NCBI GenBank assembly: GCA_964639225.1
Contig: CAZXCK010000058.1
Location: forward strand, 1 to 24,716
DNA: 24,716 nucleotides
Origin: CAZXCK01 sp964639225
GTDB taxonomy: Bacteria; Chloroflexota; Anaerolineae; Aggregatilineales; Phototrophicaceae
Reading direction: 5' to 3'
This document shows, in pieces, positions 8,201-17,285 of the stretch. The notes beneath the pieces are model-generated. The model had not been told where the DNA came from. It did no database searches and saw only the letters and a list, made by a program, of their open reading frames with translations. Each line of letters starts with the position of its first letter. Positions within the stretch are counted from its first letter, which is position 1. Made by a program: the position numbers and the translations under genes.

Positions 8201-10707
8201 CGGTATTTCGTGCGTTAACTGCGACGGCTCGTTGACGGCCAGCGCCCGCTGCGACTCGATCATCTGCTGAATCAGCGGATATTCGCTGAACGTAAACGTG
8301 TGGTCCGGCTGGGAATCGTCCACCAGTTCGCCGGTGGACCCTTGCAGCACCATCGACGAGCCATGACGCCGCCACAGCGTCATGCCCCTGTGTTCGACCA
8401 GATCGCCCATCTTCGTGAGCGCCATCTGGATGACTTCATCGCGTTCCAGCGACGACGTAATCCGGTTGGAGATTTCCGTCAGCGCGGCGAGCTGTTCGGC
8501 GCGAGCCTGCATCGCCAGTTCGAGCAGGGCGCGCTCGGTCACGTCCTCGACCAGCATCACCGCGCCGCGCACGGCATCGGCGGCGCGCAGCGGATACAGG
8601 TAGAAGCTCATCACCAGCGGATCGTCCGCGTCGGGCGCGGTCAGAGTCTGGTTGATGCGCTCGCGCGGGGCGCCGGTGGCCAGCACCGCCGTCAGATCGT
8701 CGCCGATCAGGTCGCGCAGTTCCGGGCGATAATCCAACAGATGCTGGTTGGCGCTGTGAACGGGCCAGCCGAAACGCTCCTGCATGAAGCTGTTCGACAG
8801 GATGATCTGCCCGGCGTCATCCAGCACGATGATCGCCTGCTGGATGGACTCCACCACCGACTCGTTGAGCACCTGCAGGTTAATCGCCTGGGTGAACAGG
8901 CGCGCGTTCTGCACAGCGCCCGCCACCAATTGCGCCATACGCCGCAGCAGAGGCCGGTACGCCGTAAATCCGGCTTCGTCCGATTGGTTGCTGCCCAGGT
9001 GAACCGTGCCCATACATTCGCCGCCAGTGAGCATGGGCAGCACCAGGCTGGTCTGCTCGCCGCTTTCGACCCAGGCGCGCAGGTCTTCGTAGTCGCTGGC
9101 GGCGGCATCGGTGGCGTGGTAGAGGTAGTCCTGACCATCCTCATAGCTGCGCGCCACCGCCGACTGCCCCAGCGTCTCGCGCCGGTCGCGCTGCACGTCC
9201 AGGTCATCCCCCTCGCCAACAACCACACGCAGCACGTCGAAGCCGGTGTCCTCGGCGTCGCGCACGCTGATCGTCAGCCGGTTGAAAGGCACAATCCGGC
9301 GCACATTCTGCGCCACCGCCTGCACGATCTGGGCGATGTCCAGCGTGCTGGAAACGGCTTCCATCACCTCGTTAAGCTGCGCTTCGAGTTCGGCGCTGCG
9401 CACCGTCGAACGGTACAGGCGCATATTCTCGATGGTACGCGCCGCCTGATGGGCGAAAATTTCCAGCACCTCGACCGTGCCACGATCCGGGCGGCGGTTG
9501 TTGTAGGGACGATCCAGACACATCAGGCCGATCAGATCACCGGCGGTGCTGCGCATGGTCACTGCGAACAGATCGCCGTCGCGCCAGGAATCGCCACCGG
9601 CGTCGGGCAGCGTGCGGCTGCCCTCGAAGGCCATGCTCAACGCCTGGATGCCGTCAATGGTCCAGTCCTCAGCCTGCTCCGCCGGGAAGAAATACGACTC
9701 GCTGATGTGATAGTCTTCGCGGAGCAGCGACTCCAGTTCGGCCAATGCGATGGTATCGGCGCGGCTGGCCTCGAACAGTGTCACCGGCAGACCGGCATGG
9801 GCAGCCCGTCGCAGACAGCCGGCGTCGTCATCGACCAGCAGCATCAGAATGGTGTCGAAGCCGACGCTGTCCTGCACGCTGTAGGCGATGGCTTCCAGCA
9901 CATCGACCGGGTTAGCCGTACTCTGGAACAGATGGCCCAGCTCAAAAATGCTGTTGAGCTGCTCCACCCGGCGACGCAGACGCTCGCCGCGTTCGAGCTG
10001 TTCGCGGTAGCGGATGGCGTTGCCGTAGCCCAGCGCCGCCTTGACCGCCATCGTCTCGATGAAGGCCGTCGAACGCTCGTCGAAGACGCTGGCCTCGGTG
10101 TGATACAGGTGAATCACGCCCACCGGCTGGTCAAGATACTGAATCGTCACCGCCAGCGCCGACGACGCGCTCGCCGGGGCCGGTTTGAACAGGCTGAATT
10201 CGTAATCCTGGACGACGACCGCCTCATCGCCCCGGTCGACGGCCTCGCGCTCGACATCGGCCAGTTCCGGCATGCTGGCATCGCCGCCCAGCCGCCGCTC
10301 GACTTCCGGGCGGTTGGGCGCAGACCACGTCTCAAAGGGTTTGAACAGCACCACCGTCGCGCTCTGCGCGCGCAGGGTTGCCACCGACTCCTTGCAGATC
10401 ACATCCAGAATCTGGTCCAGGTCCAGCGTAATGGTCAGCTCGTTACTGACGCGCGAGATGGCGTCCAGTTCTTCCAGGCGCTGGGTGAGGTTCTGGCCGG
10501 TTTCCTGGTAGAGCAGCAGCCGGTCCAGCGCAGCGGCGATCTGCGAGGCGACCGCCTTCATAATGTCCAGGTCGCTCTGGTCGAAGGGCCGCCCACGCCG
10601 GTTGGCGATGCCCATCTCGCCCAGGGTGCGGTCGGTGTAGTTGAGCGGCACCACAACCGCGCTGCGCAGGTCGAGGCGCTGGGCGATATCGCGGTAACTG
10701 TCCAGCA
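5228..10707 (-). CDS. Giant multi-GAF/PAS sensor histidine kinase, C-terminal part (continues across assembly gap)
   Basis: About 1,825 residues that continue the frame of the part upstream of the 10-N gap. Approximate order, counting from 17 codons after the gap: end of a GAF domain (1-57), GAF (58-236), GAF (237-430), GAF (430-600), PAS (600-730), GAF (730-895), GAF (895-1065), GAF (1065-1260) followed by a coiled coil, GAF (1260-1440), PAS (1440-1565) and the kinase. The kinase has the H-box SHEFRTPL, N-box NVIDNAFNYTP, G1 DSGVGIP and G2 GTGLGLP, so it looks active. Linkers between GAFs are helical with recurring NARLF/NAELY endings typical of cyclase/GAF sensors. There is no transmembrane helix in this part. 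GAF ligands cannot be told from sequence; no conserved chromophore Cys was assigned. The downstream CheY-like gene is the obvious phosphate acceptor. Confidence 0.92.
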
Positions 10708-10717
10708 NNNNNNNNNN
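10708..10717. other. Assembly gap (10 N) inside the histidine kinase gene
   Basis: Ten N interrupt a GAF domain of the giant kinase. The upstream side ends in ...NPSG plus a partial codon AAN; the downstream side begins with NTG then LDSYRDIAQRLDLRSA. For the two frames to join, the true gap must be 2 modulo 3 bases long, so 10 is a placeholder and not a measured length. Confidence 0.95.
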
Positions 10718-13053
10718 TTGCCGGAAGGGTTCATGTAATGCACGGCGGCGCTGTCCAGCAGATTGGGGTCGTCGTGCAGATCGTTGCTCAGGTAGGGCTG
10801 GTGAGAGACGACCACGCTGTATTCAAAGCCCGGCGCGAAGATATCCTGGACGATGGGTTCGTTCAGTTCGTGGCCGTATACCCAGCGCGGATAGGTAATC
10901 ACCACTCCCTGGGGCTGGTCCAGCACATTGACGAAAACCACGTCCACATCCATCAGCGCGGCGATGGCATCCAGCACCGGCGTAAACGACTCCTGCGCCG
11001 TGAGGACGTTGCCCGCCAGCTCGGCGATGCGCCGCAGACCCTGCGCCTGCTCCGCGCTGCGCTGCGCTTCCTGGAACAGACGCGCGTTTTCGATGATGGC
11101 GGCGGCCTGCGTGGCGAAAATCATCAGCAGGCGGGCGTCGCCGTCGTTGAAGTCCTGGCCGCTGCGCTTGTTGGCCACCTGCACCACGCCCAGCTTGCGC
11201 CCGCTGGCCTGGAGCACGGCCATCAGCGTCCTGGTGACACCCATCTGGCCGGCCATCTCGTCCAGCCCGGCCTCGAAAACCAGCGGATCGGACTCCACGC
11301 GATTGCTGAACCAGTACGGCTCGTCGTTCCACAACTCGGCCATGATGCTGCCCGGCGGCAGCGGCACGGTATAGGCGGCGGCCAGTTCATCCGTAACGCC
11401 GTAGAACGGCGATTTGCTCACCAGACGCTCGCCCTCGGCGTCGTAGAGCAGCACACCGCAGATTTCCATGTCCATCAGTCCGGCGATACGCTCGGTGATC
11501 TCGCCGTAGAAGTCGGCTTCGTGGCTCAGCGCGCCGATGGCGTTGGTGATCTCCTGCAAACCGACCAGTTCGGTATCCATGCGCTGCTCGCGCTGGTACA
11601 GGCGCACACCCTCGACGACGACCGCCGCCTGCGACGCCAGCACTGTCATGTTCTGAATGTCGCGGTTATTGAAGCCGCCCGGCGTCCGGCGGTTGCTGAT
11701 GGCTGCCACGCCGATTTGCCCCTGGCCCACCCGCAGCGGAATCCAGGCGGTGTTGGCGATACCGGCCACATCGACAATGTGACGCAGGCCCAGCGCCTCG
11801 ACCAGCGGCTCATCGGTTACGTCGTTCGACACCCAGTACGACTGGTTCTCCCAGATGTCCTGCTGCGGGCTGTTCTCCGGCAGGGGGATAAACAGGCGCG
11901 TCACCAGCGCTTCCGGCAGGCCGTAAAACGGAAGCTGCGGCACGAGGCCGCCCCGGTCGCGGTCAACCAGCAGAATGCCGCACATCTCGGCGTCGGACAG
12001 TTCGGCGATGCGCGCCGTCAGCGTCTCGTAGACCGGGCGCGCGTCCCGGCTGCGGAGCTGATCCTGGCTGACGATCTGATGCAGCCCGGCCAGACTGTCT
12101 AAGCGCTGCACCTGTTCGGCGTACAGTTCGGCGTTGTGGATGGCGACCGCCACCGGCGTACTGATGGCCTGCAGCAGCGCCTGATGGCCGGGCGTATAAT
12201 AATGCGGCTCTTTGCTGGCGATCTCCAGCGTGCCGGTGAAGCGACCGCCCAGCATCAGCGGCACGGCGACGATGCTCTGGTAGCCGCTGTCGAGCAGCTT
12301 GGGCTGCACAGCGGCGAATTCCTCGCGTGAGTTGAGCAGCACCGGCTGCCGGTGGCGCGCGATCCAGCCGGTCACGCCTTCGTCCATCTCATAGCGACCG
12401 CCGGCCTCGGCCAGCGCCAGCACGTAGAAGGCGTCGCCCACCCAGCCACGCGGATACAGCGCGTTGTCTTTTTCGTCCCACAGGCACACCTCGCCCGCCT
12501 CGAAAGGCACCGCCTGCCCGATGATTGTCAGCAGCACCTGCAGCACCTGCTCGACGCTCATGCCAGCGTGGACGGCCTCGCCGATCTCGTTGATCAGACG
12601 CATCGCCAGGCCCAGGTCGAGCAGGTCGGGATTGTGAGCCGTCCCGGCCAGCTCGCGCATGACGACGACCGTGCGCGTCTCGCCAGCAGCGGGGATGCGA
12701 TGTGACGAGGCTTCTACCCAGCGTTTGCCAAACTGAAACGAGGTCTGGCGCTCTCCGGCGAACAACGCCAGGAAGTTGTCGGCGGGGTCGGCCATCTGGG
12801 CGATGGACTCCAGGTTGGGCGTGCTGCCGTTGAGATTCAGCCAGCGCCGCGCCGGATCGTTGGCGTAGATCAGCCGCCCCTGGTCGCGGGCGACCAGCAG
12901 CGCGTCAGTCCCGGAGACTGCCGGCACATCCAGCGCGATCTGCTCCAGGTCCATGCCCGGAGTCTGCCGCGTCTGCAGGCGGGACCAGGCATAAATCCAG
13001 ATGATAACGACCGCCCCACCCGATAACAGAATAAGCGCCAAATCCATAAACAC
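10718..13053 (-). CDS. Giant multi-GAF/PAS sensor histidine kinase, N-terminal part
   Basis: The first ~778 residues of the same kinase. A single transmembrane helix (about 5-23) anchors it, with no sizeable extracytoplasmic domain. A PAS-like segment follows (about 40-130; LLVARDQGRLIYAND). Then come three full GAF domains (about 160-315, 325-490, 495-665) and the first two-thirds of a fourth, which runs into the assembly gap. Together with the C-terminal part the protein has about 11 GAF and 2-3 PAS domains in ~2,600 residues. The start is GTG at 13053 (AGG five bases upstream); an in-frame ATG two codons later (13047) is an alternative. It lies 60 bases after the receiver/GGDEF-like gene. 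Any reading past the gap in the original frame is an artefact of the 10-N length. Confidence 0.92.
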
Positions 13054-13113
13054 TTTAACCTATGATTATCGCGTTTGCATAACTGGCGGCGGGGACGCCA
13101 TGACGCCCGCGCT

Positions 13114-14049
13114 TTACCACGATGTCAGCATCCGCTTGCCGGAACCGGCGTCGTGGTCCACATTCCCCCGGCGGCGGATCTCGGCGGCCAGCTCGGTGAT
13201 CTCGCGGATGTCGGAAAACTGGTGCGTGCGCGTCGAAACCGCCCCCATCGAGACCGTCATCAGCGGCACCTGACGCTCGCCGCTGACACCGTCCGGCACC
13301 AGAATATAACCGCGCTCGCGGTCAATGAACGAATAATGCTGGCGCACACCCTCATCAAAGCGGTCCGCCAGCCGCTTTTCCAGGCGGCGAGCCTCGTTGG
13401 TGTGTGTGATAACGACGAAATTATCCCGCCCCGGATGCCCGATGTAATCCTCTGGCGTGCCCATCTCGTCGACAACCTCGCCCATCAGCAGCGCGGTGAA
13501 GCGAATCACCTCGTCGCCAGCGACGAAGCCATACACCTCGCTGAACAGGTCGAAGTTGTTGATCTTCACGTCGATATAGGTCCAGGGCTGGTCGCTGCGC
13601 ATCAGCGTGCGCAGATGATCTTCAATCAGCATGCCGGTCGGCAGGTTGGATTTGGGGTCGATGTTGACCTGGCGTTTGGCGGCGGTGATCGAATTGTGGA
13701 CGCGCAGCTTCAGCTCTTCGATGTCGAAAGGCTTGGTTACATAGTCGTCCGCGCCCAGCTCCAGCCCGGCGATGCGATCGCTGCGCTCGTCGCGCTGGGT
13801 GAGGAAGATCACCGGAATATGCTTGGTGCGGGTGGTGGTCCGCAGTTCCCGGCAGACATCGTAGCCGTTCATATCCGGCAGCATGATGTCCAGCATAATC
13901 AAATCGGGAAGCTGGCTGCGCGTCATGGAGAGGGCTTCGCCCCCGCGCGGGGCTACCTGCACCTCATAGCCCTGCCCGCTGAAGTAGATACGCAGCATGT
14001 TGGAAATATCGAAGTCGTCTTCGACAACAAGTAACCGGCCTTTGCTCAT
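13114..14049 (-). CDS. Response regulator with receiver and degenerate GGDEF domain
   Basis: 311 residues. The receiver domain (5-122) has acidic pocket E10-D11-D12, phospho-acceptor D54 (IMLDIMLPDMNGYD), T84 and K106, so it should be phosphorylatable. The C-terminal half (135-300) follows the GGDEF fold, but the signature reads GRDNF (207-211) in place of GGDEF, so diguanylate cyclase activity is unlikely; it may bind nucleotide or protein instead. The ATG at 14049 is chosen over an upstream GTG (14097) because GAGG lies 6 bases before it and the receiver starts right after. A TATAGT box at 14096-14101 would put the GTG upstream of or at the transcript start. It leads the giant-kinase operon. 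Confidence 0.87.
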   Translation of the reverse strand: MSKGRLLVVEDDFDISNMLRIYFSGQGYEVQVAPRGGEALSMTRSQLPDLIMLDIMLPDMNGYDVCRELRTTTRTKHIPVIFLTQRDERSDRIAGLELGADDYVTKPFDIEELKLRVHNSITAAKRQVNIDPKSNLPTGMLIEDHLRTLMRSDQPWTYIDVKINNFDLFSEVYGFVAGDEVIRFTALLMGEVVDEMGTPEDYIGHPGRDNFVVITHTNEARRLEKRLADRFDEGVRQHYSFIDRERGYILVPDGVSGERQVPLMTVSMGAVSTRTHQFSDIREITELAAEIRRRGNVDHDAGSGKRMLTSW

Positions 14050-14095
14050 ATTGCGCCTCGCCGTCCTGGAATCGTTAGAAATTACGTGTATTCCC

Positions 14096-14101
14096 ACTAT
14101 A
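14096..14101 (-). promoter_or_regulatory. Putative -10 box for the sensory operon
   Basis: TATAGT on the minus strand lies 46 bases upstream of the response-regulator ATG, in the AT-richer gap after the DNA glycosylase gene. No convincing -35 is seen (best TCTTGC at 16 bp). It would drive the receiver/GGDEF-like gene, the giant kinase and the genes beyond. Confidence 0.4.
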
Positions 14102-14150
14102 CACGATGTTCACACACGCAAGATGTAAGGATTTGGCCGGTTAAAATTCA

Positions 14151-14660
14151 CTAACCATCAGGGGAAAGGCCGCGCACAAAGTCGGCGAGCGCCTGCCAGC
14201 GGGTCACATCCCAGGCGCGGCGCGCCGCCCCGGACGGCGACGGCAGCACATAAACCCGCGTGGAGTTGAGGGGTTGCGGCTGAAAGCCATAGTCGATAGC
14301 GGTTCGGCGGTAGAACTCGCGCGCGGCCCGTTTGCTGGTAAAAGCCAGCACCGCTGGCCTGAAGCGGGCCAGTTTGTCGCGCAGGGCGGCGGCGTCGAAG
14401 TCAGCGCGGTCCAGGCTGGCGTCGCTGCCGGCGGCGTGCTTGGCCAGATCGGTGAGGCCGATGCCGTAGCGCATCACCTCGCGGAACTGCCGCGGTTGCA
14501 GCCGCACCGGAGTCAGGCCGACGGCGTGCAGAGTCGGCCAGAAGCGGTTGCCCGGCCCGGCGTAATAGGCCCCCACCTGCGCCGAACGCGCCCCGGCGGC
14601 AGTCCCGCAGAAGACGACCCGCAGGCCCGGCGCGAGCACATCCGGCAGCGTGGGGTCCAT
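14151..14660 (-). CDS. Mug/TDG-family mismatch-specific DNA glycosylase
   Basis: A 169-residue member of the Mug/TDG branch of uracil-DNA glycosylases, which remove uracil or damaged pyrimidines from mismatches and feed base-excision repair. It follows E. coli Mug over its length: DVLAPGLRVVFCG at the start, GPGNRFW (35-41), and the C-terminal VLPSPSG motif that matches LPNPSG. However, the motif that is GINPG in E. coli Mug reads GTAAG here (19-23), so the catalytic Asn is absent. GLTDLAKH (68-75) supplies D71, a possible alternative catalytic acid as reported for Deinococcus Mug (Asp93 there; equivalence is inference). The start is 4 bases after the stop of the reductase-like gene, suggesting co-transcription. 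Confidence 0.85.
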   Translation of the reverse strand: MDPTLPDVLAPGLRVVFCGTAAGARSAQVGAYYAGPGNRFWPTLHAVGLTPVRLQPRQFREVMRYGIGLTDLAKHAAGSDASLDRADFDAAALRDKLARFRPAVLAFTSKRAAREFYRRTAIDYGFQPQPLNSTRVYVLPSPSGAARRAWDVTRWQALADFVRGLSPDG

Positions 14661-14664
14661 GCGA

Positions 14665-15786
14665 CTAAATCCGCGCCGGTGTCCAGCGTTTGAGATTCAC
14701 CAGGGCGCGCTCGCGCACGGCGGCGATGTGGTCGTCGCTGACCGGCTGCTCGAAACTGCGGAAGCCGGACAGCCGGAAGCCGTGCCGCGACGCGATCTCG
14801 CCGATCTCCAGCGCGCGCTCCACGCTGATCTCTTTGCCAACGGTGTAATCCTCGTAACGGCCTTCCAGAGCCAGGGCCATCGTCTCCGCCATGCAGGCGT
14901 AAGCCTTGCCCGGCGGAAAGCCAAAGTCAAAGTGAAAGTCAACCGGGCCGGGAACTTCAACCATGCCACCCTCGATGACCAGCACATCGTCGCGGCGGGC
15001 CGCCACCTGCCGCGAGACATCACGCGGGCGGGCGACATCGCACACCACCGCGCCCGGTTTGAGGTGTTCCGGCTCGACGACGGCATGGACGGCGTTGGTG
15101 ACGGTCAGCACCAGGTCGGCCTCGTAGATGGCGTTCATGTCGGTGCTGGCGACCACCCGCGCCCGCTGGCCTTCGCAGCGCTCGCGGATAGAGTCCAGCG
15201 CGGCGTCGCGCCGCCCCACCAGCACCAGCTTACCGGCCTCGCGCGCCAGCATCTGCGCGCAGGTCTTGCCGATGGCCCCGGTCGCGCCCACCACCGCCGT
15301 CACCGAATCGGCCAGCGGCTTGCCCATCGCTCGCGCCGCCTCGCGGATGGCGTCCACTGCGATGACCACCGTGTAACTGTCGCCGGTCGTCACCGGGATG
15401 TCCAGCCGTTCGGCGATGGTCACACCGGAATCGCCCACCACCGACGTAAACGCGCCCAGCCCCAGCAGACGCGCGCCCAGTTCCTCGGCTTTGTGGCCGC
15501 AGGCGACAATCTTACGGTAGACCGTCTCCGGGGGCAGCGCCAGCATGGTGGGTGGCGTAAACGGGCAAGCGATCAGCCAGCCGCGCAGCGACGCGCCGCT
15601 GCTGGCAGAGCGCACGCCTTCGATCTCCGATAGATAGACCGGCGGAAAGAAACGCGAGAAAAAGTTGATCTGCGGCTCGCTGAGGATTTTGCCCAGCAGC
15701 GGATATTTGCGGGCTACATCTTTTTTGATCTGAATCGGATGGATAATAAACGCGAAGGTGTTTTCCACTAAAACCGTCCCCATCAT
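14665..15786 (-). CDS. Long-chain acyl-ACP reductase-like protein
   Basis: A 373-residue NAD(P)-dependent protein resembling cyanobacterial acyl-ACP reductase (AAR), which reduces fatty acyl-ACP to fatty aldehyde. The N-terminal domain keeps the LGLGAFTSVVGD and TTGDSYTVVIAV segments (108-119, 133-144). A Rossmann motif GATGAIG is at 167-173, with LVLVGRR after it. C298 in the AYACMAET stretch fits the catalytic Cys of AAR (Cys294 in Synechococcus; from memory). No aldehyde-deformylating oxygenase is present, so the product may be an alcohol or aldehyde and not an alkane. The ATG at 15786 is used here, but GTG at 15768, with GGGG nine bases before it, is a good alternative. It sits between the beta-helix protein and the glycosylase. 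Confidence 0.78.
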   Translation of the reverse strand: MMGTVLVENTFAFIIHPIQIKKDVARKYPLLGKILSEPQINFFSRFFPPVYLSEIEGVRSASSGASLRGWLIACPFTPPTMLALPPETVYRKIVACGHKAEELGARLLGLGAFTSVVGDSGVTIAERLDIPVTTGDSYTVVIAVDAIREAARAMGKPLADSVTAVVGATGAIGKTCAQMLAREAGKLVLVGRRDAALDSIRERCEGQRARVVASTDMNAIYEADLVLTVTNAVHAVVEPEHLKPGAVVCDVARPRDVSRQVAARRDDVLVIEGGMVEVPGPVDFHFDFGFPPGKAYACMAETMALALEGRYEDYTVGKEISVERALEIGEIASRHGFRLSGFRSFEQPVSDDHIAAVRERALVNLKRWTPARI

Positions 15787-15790
15787 CTGT

Positions 15791-15796
15791 ATAATA
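15791..15796 (-). promoter_or_regulatory. Possible -10 box upstream of the acyl-ACP-reductase-like gene
   Basis: TATTAT on the minus strand ends only 5 bases before the ATG at 15786. If used, the transcript would start at about that ATG. It would then be leaderless, or be translated from the GTG at 15768, which has a Shine-Dalgarno-like GGGG. No clear -35 is present. Confidence 0.3.
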
Positions 15797-15853
15797 AGCC
15801 GTCATCAGGCTGCCGCTACGCTCACTGCCTATGCCTCCACCGGGCGCAGCGCG

Positions 15854-17182
15854 TTACCAGCTATCCCAGGTGGCCTGCGTCTCGTGGATGTTCTCATTCT
15901 GGCGCGGATAGAAGCGTTTGTGAACCTCGCCGTACTGCACAAAGTGATGGTCGCTTTCCTCGTAGCTCACGTTGCGGCTGATGACGCGCCGCTGCGGCGA
16001 CGCCACCAGCACCACATCCGATTCGATCATGCGACCGGGAAAGACGATCATGCCGGAGCCAATGCGGCAGTTGTGCCCGACCGCGCTGCCCAGCACGATC
16101 TGGCCGACGGTTTGCAGTTCGCCGTCGGTGTTGGCGGCGCGGATGGGCTTCTGGGCGATGAGGTTGAAATCGGTGAAGGTGCTGCCCGCGCCCACAAAGC
16201 TGTTGCGCCCGATGACGCACATCTGCAGGCAGGTGTTCTGGGCGATGATGGTGTTCTCCATGATCGCCGTCAGGTACAGTGCCGCCCGGAACGGCAGAAA
16301 GCAGTTGTCGCCCACGGTGCTCATCATCATCACGCAGCCAGCGTCGATGGTGACGTTGTCGCCGATGGTGCAGTTGTCGATGACCACGCCCGCGCCAATG
16401 GCGCAGTTATCGCCGATGGTGGCCGGTCCGGTGATGATGGCCGACGGGTCAATCGAGCAGTTCTTGCCGATCTTCACCGCCCCGGACGCGCTCAACACCT
16501 GCTTCTGCTCCAGAACGGCACGCCACAACAGCTTGAGCTGGGCCGAGACGCTGCGCTCGATACGGGCATCCAGGCGGCTGGCGCGCCCGAAATTGCCAAA
16601 GATGATGGTCGCAAAGTAGATGTGCACCCAGCTTTCGATGGACATCACGGCGCGCATGGGCGCGTAGTGCGTCAGGTCGCCCTGCTGCATCGTCATGAAG
16701 TCCGGCACGCTGTAAAAACCGATCTCGCGCGCGTCGCTGGGCACGGCCACCGGCAGAATATCCTCGTTGTAGCCATCGGGGAAGTACCACAGGTCACACA
16801 GGAATACGATCTTGCCATCCGGCCCCTGCGCCGCCTGGAAGCCTTTGGTCAGCGGCAGCGTATAGGCGTGAAAAGCCTTGTCGCTCACCGGGAAGGCGGC
16901 GCGGCAGGCTCGTCCGCTGGCGCGCGCTTCGGCGATGAAATACTCCAGGAATTCGCGGTCAAACCACAGGCTGTCGCGGTAGACGATAGCCTCGCCCTGA
17001 ACCCGGTGCAGATGGTCGCGGCTGGGCAGCGCGCCCGCCAGCTCGATGTGCCGCCCAAAAACCTGCGCGATCAGTTCTTCATGGTGAATCTTCAGCGGCT
17101 CCAGCCCGATGGTCAGCAGGCTGGCCGGTTCGTTGAAGGGGGGTACGTGGCGCGTATCTTCGATGATGTAACGGTACAACAT
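15854..17182 (-). CDS. Left-handed beta-helix (hexapeptide repeat) protein, acyltransferase-like
   Basis: 442 residues. The N-terminal half (1-230) has no family I can name, with LWYFPDGYNEDILPV and a hydrophobic segment WVHIYFATIIFG (185-196). The C-terminal half (about 232-395) is a left-handed beta-helix with recurring hexads such as IGKNCS, IGDNCA, IGAGVV, IGDNVT, VGDNCF, IGRNSF and VGAGST. That fold is used by sugar acyltransferases and nucleotidyltransferase tails (LpxA, GlmU). No single catalytic His can be assigned. Start chosen at ATG 17182 because GGAG lies 6 bases upstream; an upstream in-frame ATG at 17251 has no such support and adds a basic, low-quality extension. Neighbours are an alpha/beta hydrolase upstream and the acyl-ACP-reductase-like gene downstream, which may point to acyl or envelope metabolism. 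Confidence 0.75.
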   Translation of the reverse strand: MLYRYIIEDTRHVPPFNEPASLLTIGLEPLKIHHEELIAQVFGRHIELAGALPSRDHLHRVQGEAIVYRDSLWFDREFLEYFIAEARASGRACRAAFPVSDKAFHAYTLPLTKGFQAAQGPDGKIVFLCDLWYFPDGYNEDILPVAVPSDAREIGFYSVPDFMTMQQGDLTHYAPMRAVMSIESWVHIYFATIIFGNFGRASRLDARIERSVSAQLKLLWRAVLEQKQVLSASGAVKIGKNCSIDPSAIITGPATIGDNCAIGAGVVIDNCTIGDNVTIDAGCVMMMSTVGDNCFLPFRAALYLTAIMENTIIAQNTCLQMCVIGRNSFVGAGSTFTDFNLIAQKPIRAANTDGELQTVGQIVLGSAVGHNCRIGSGMIVFPGRMIESDVVLVASPQRRVISRNVSYEESDHHFVQYGEVHKRFYPRQNENIHETQATWDSW

Positions 17183-17285
17183 AATGCACTCCGGTCGTCT
17201 GTGTGACGGCTGCCACTGGCGGCTGGCCGTCCTGCGGTTTATCCGGCCCACCGCCTGGCGCGCGCCAGTTGTGCGACGCCCGGCG

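Noticed and set aside
10558..10707. C-terminal extension of the N-terminal kinase part past the N gap
   Set aside because: It reads the wrong frame (Trp/Ser/Arg-rich) because the gap placeholder is 10 bases; the proper frame gives a normal GAF ending.
8300..10738. An ~800-codon open frame on the plus strand opposite the histidine kinase
   Set aside because: It is the antisense shadow of high-GC coding DNA: composition is rich in His, Arg, Gln and Gly, no domain is visible, and it reads through the assembly gap. The minus strand carries clear GAF and PAS domains.
14050..14097. Longer response-regulator start at GTG 14097
   Set aside because: The -10 box at 14096-14101 overlaps that codon and GAGG is correctly spaced only for ATG 14049.
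17183..17251. Longer start for the beta-helix protein
   Set aside because: The extension is basic and has no ribosome site, while GGAG lies six bases before ATG 17182.
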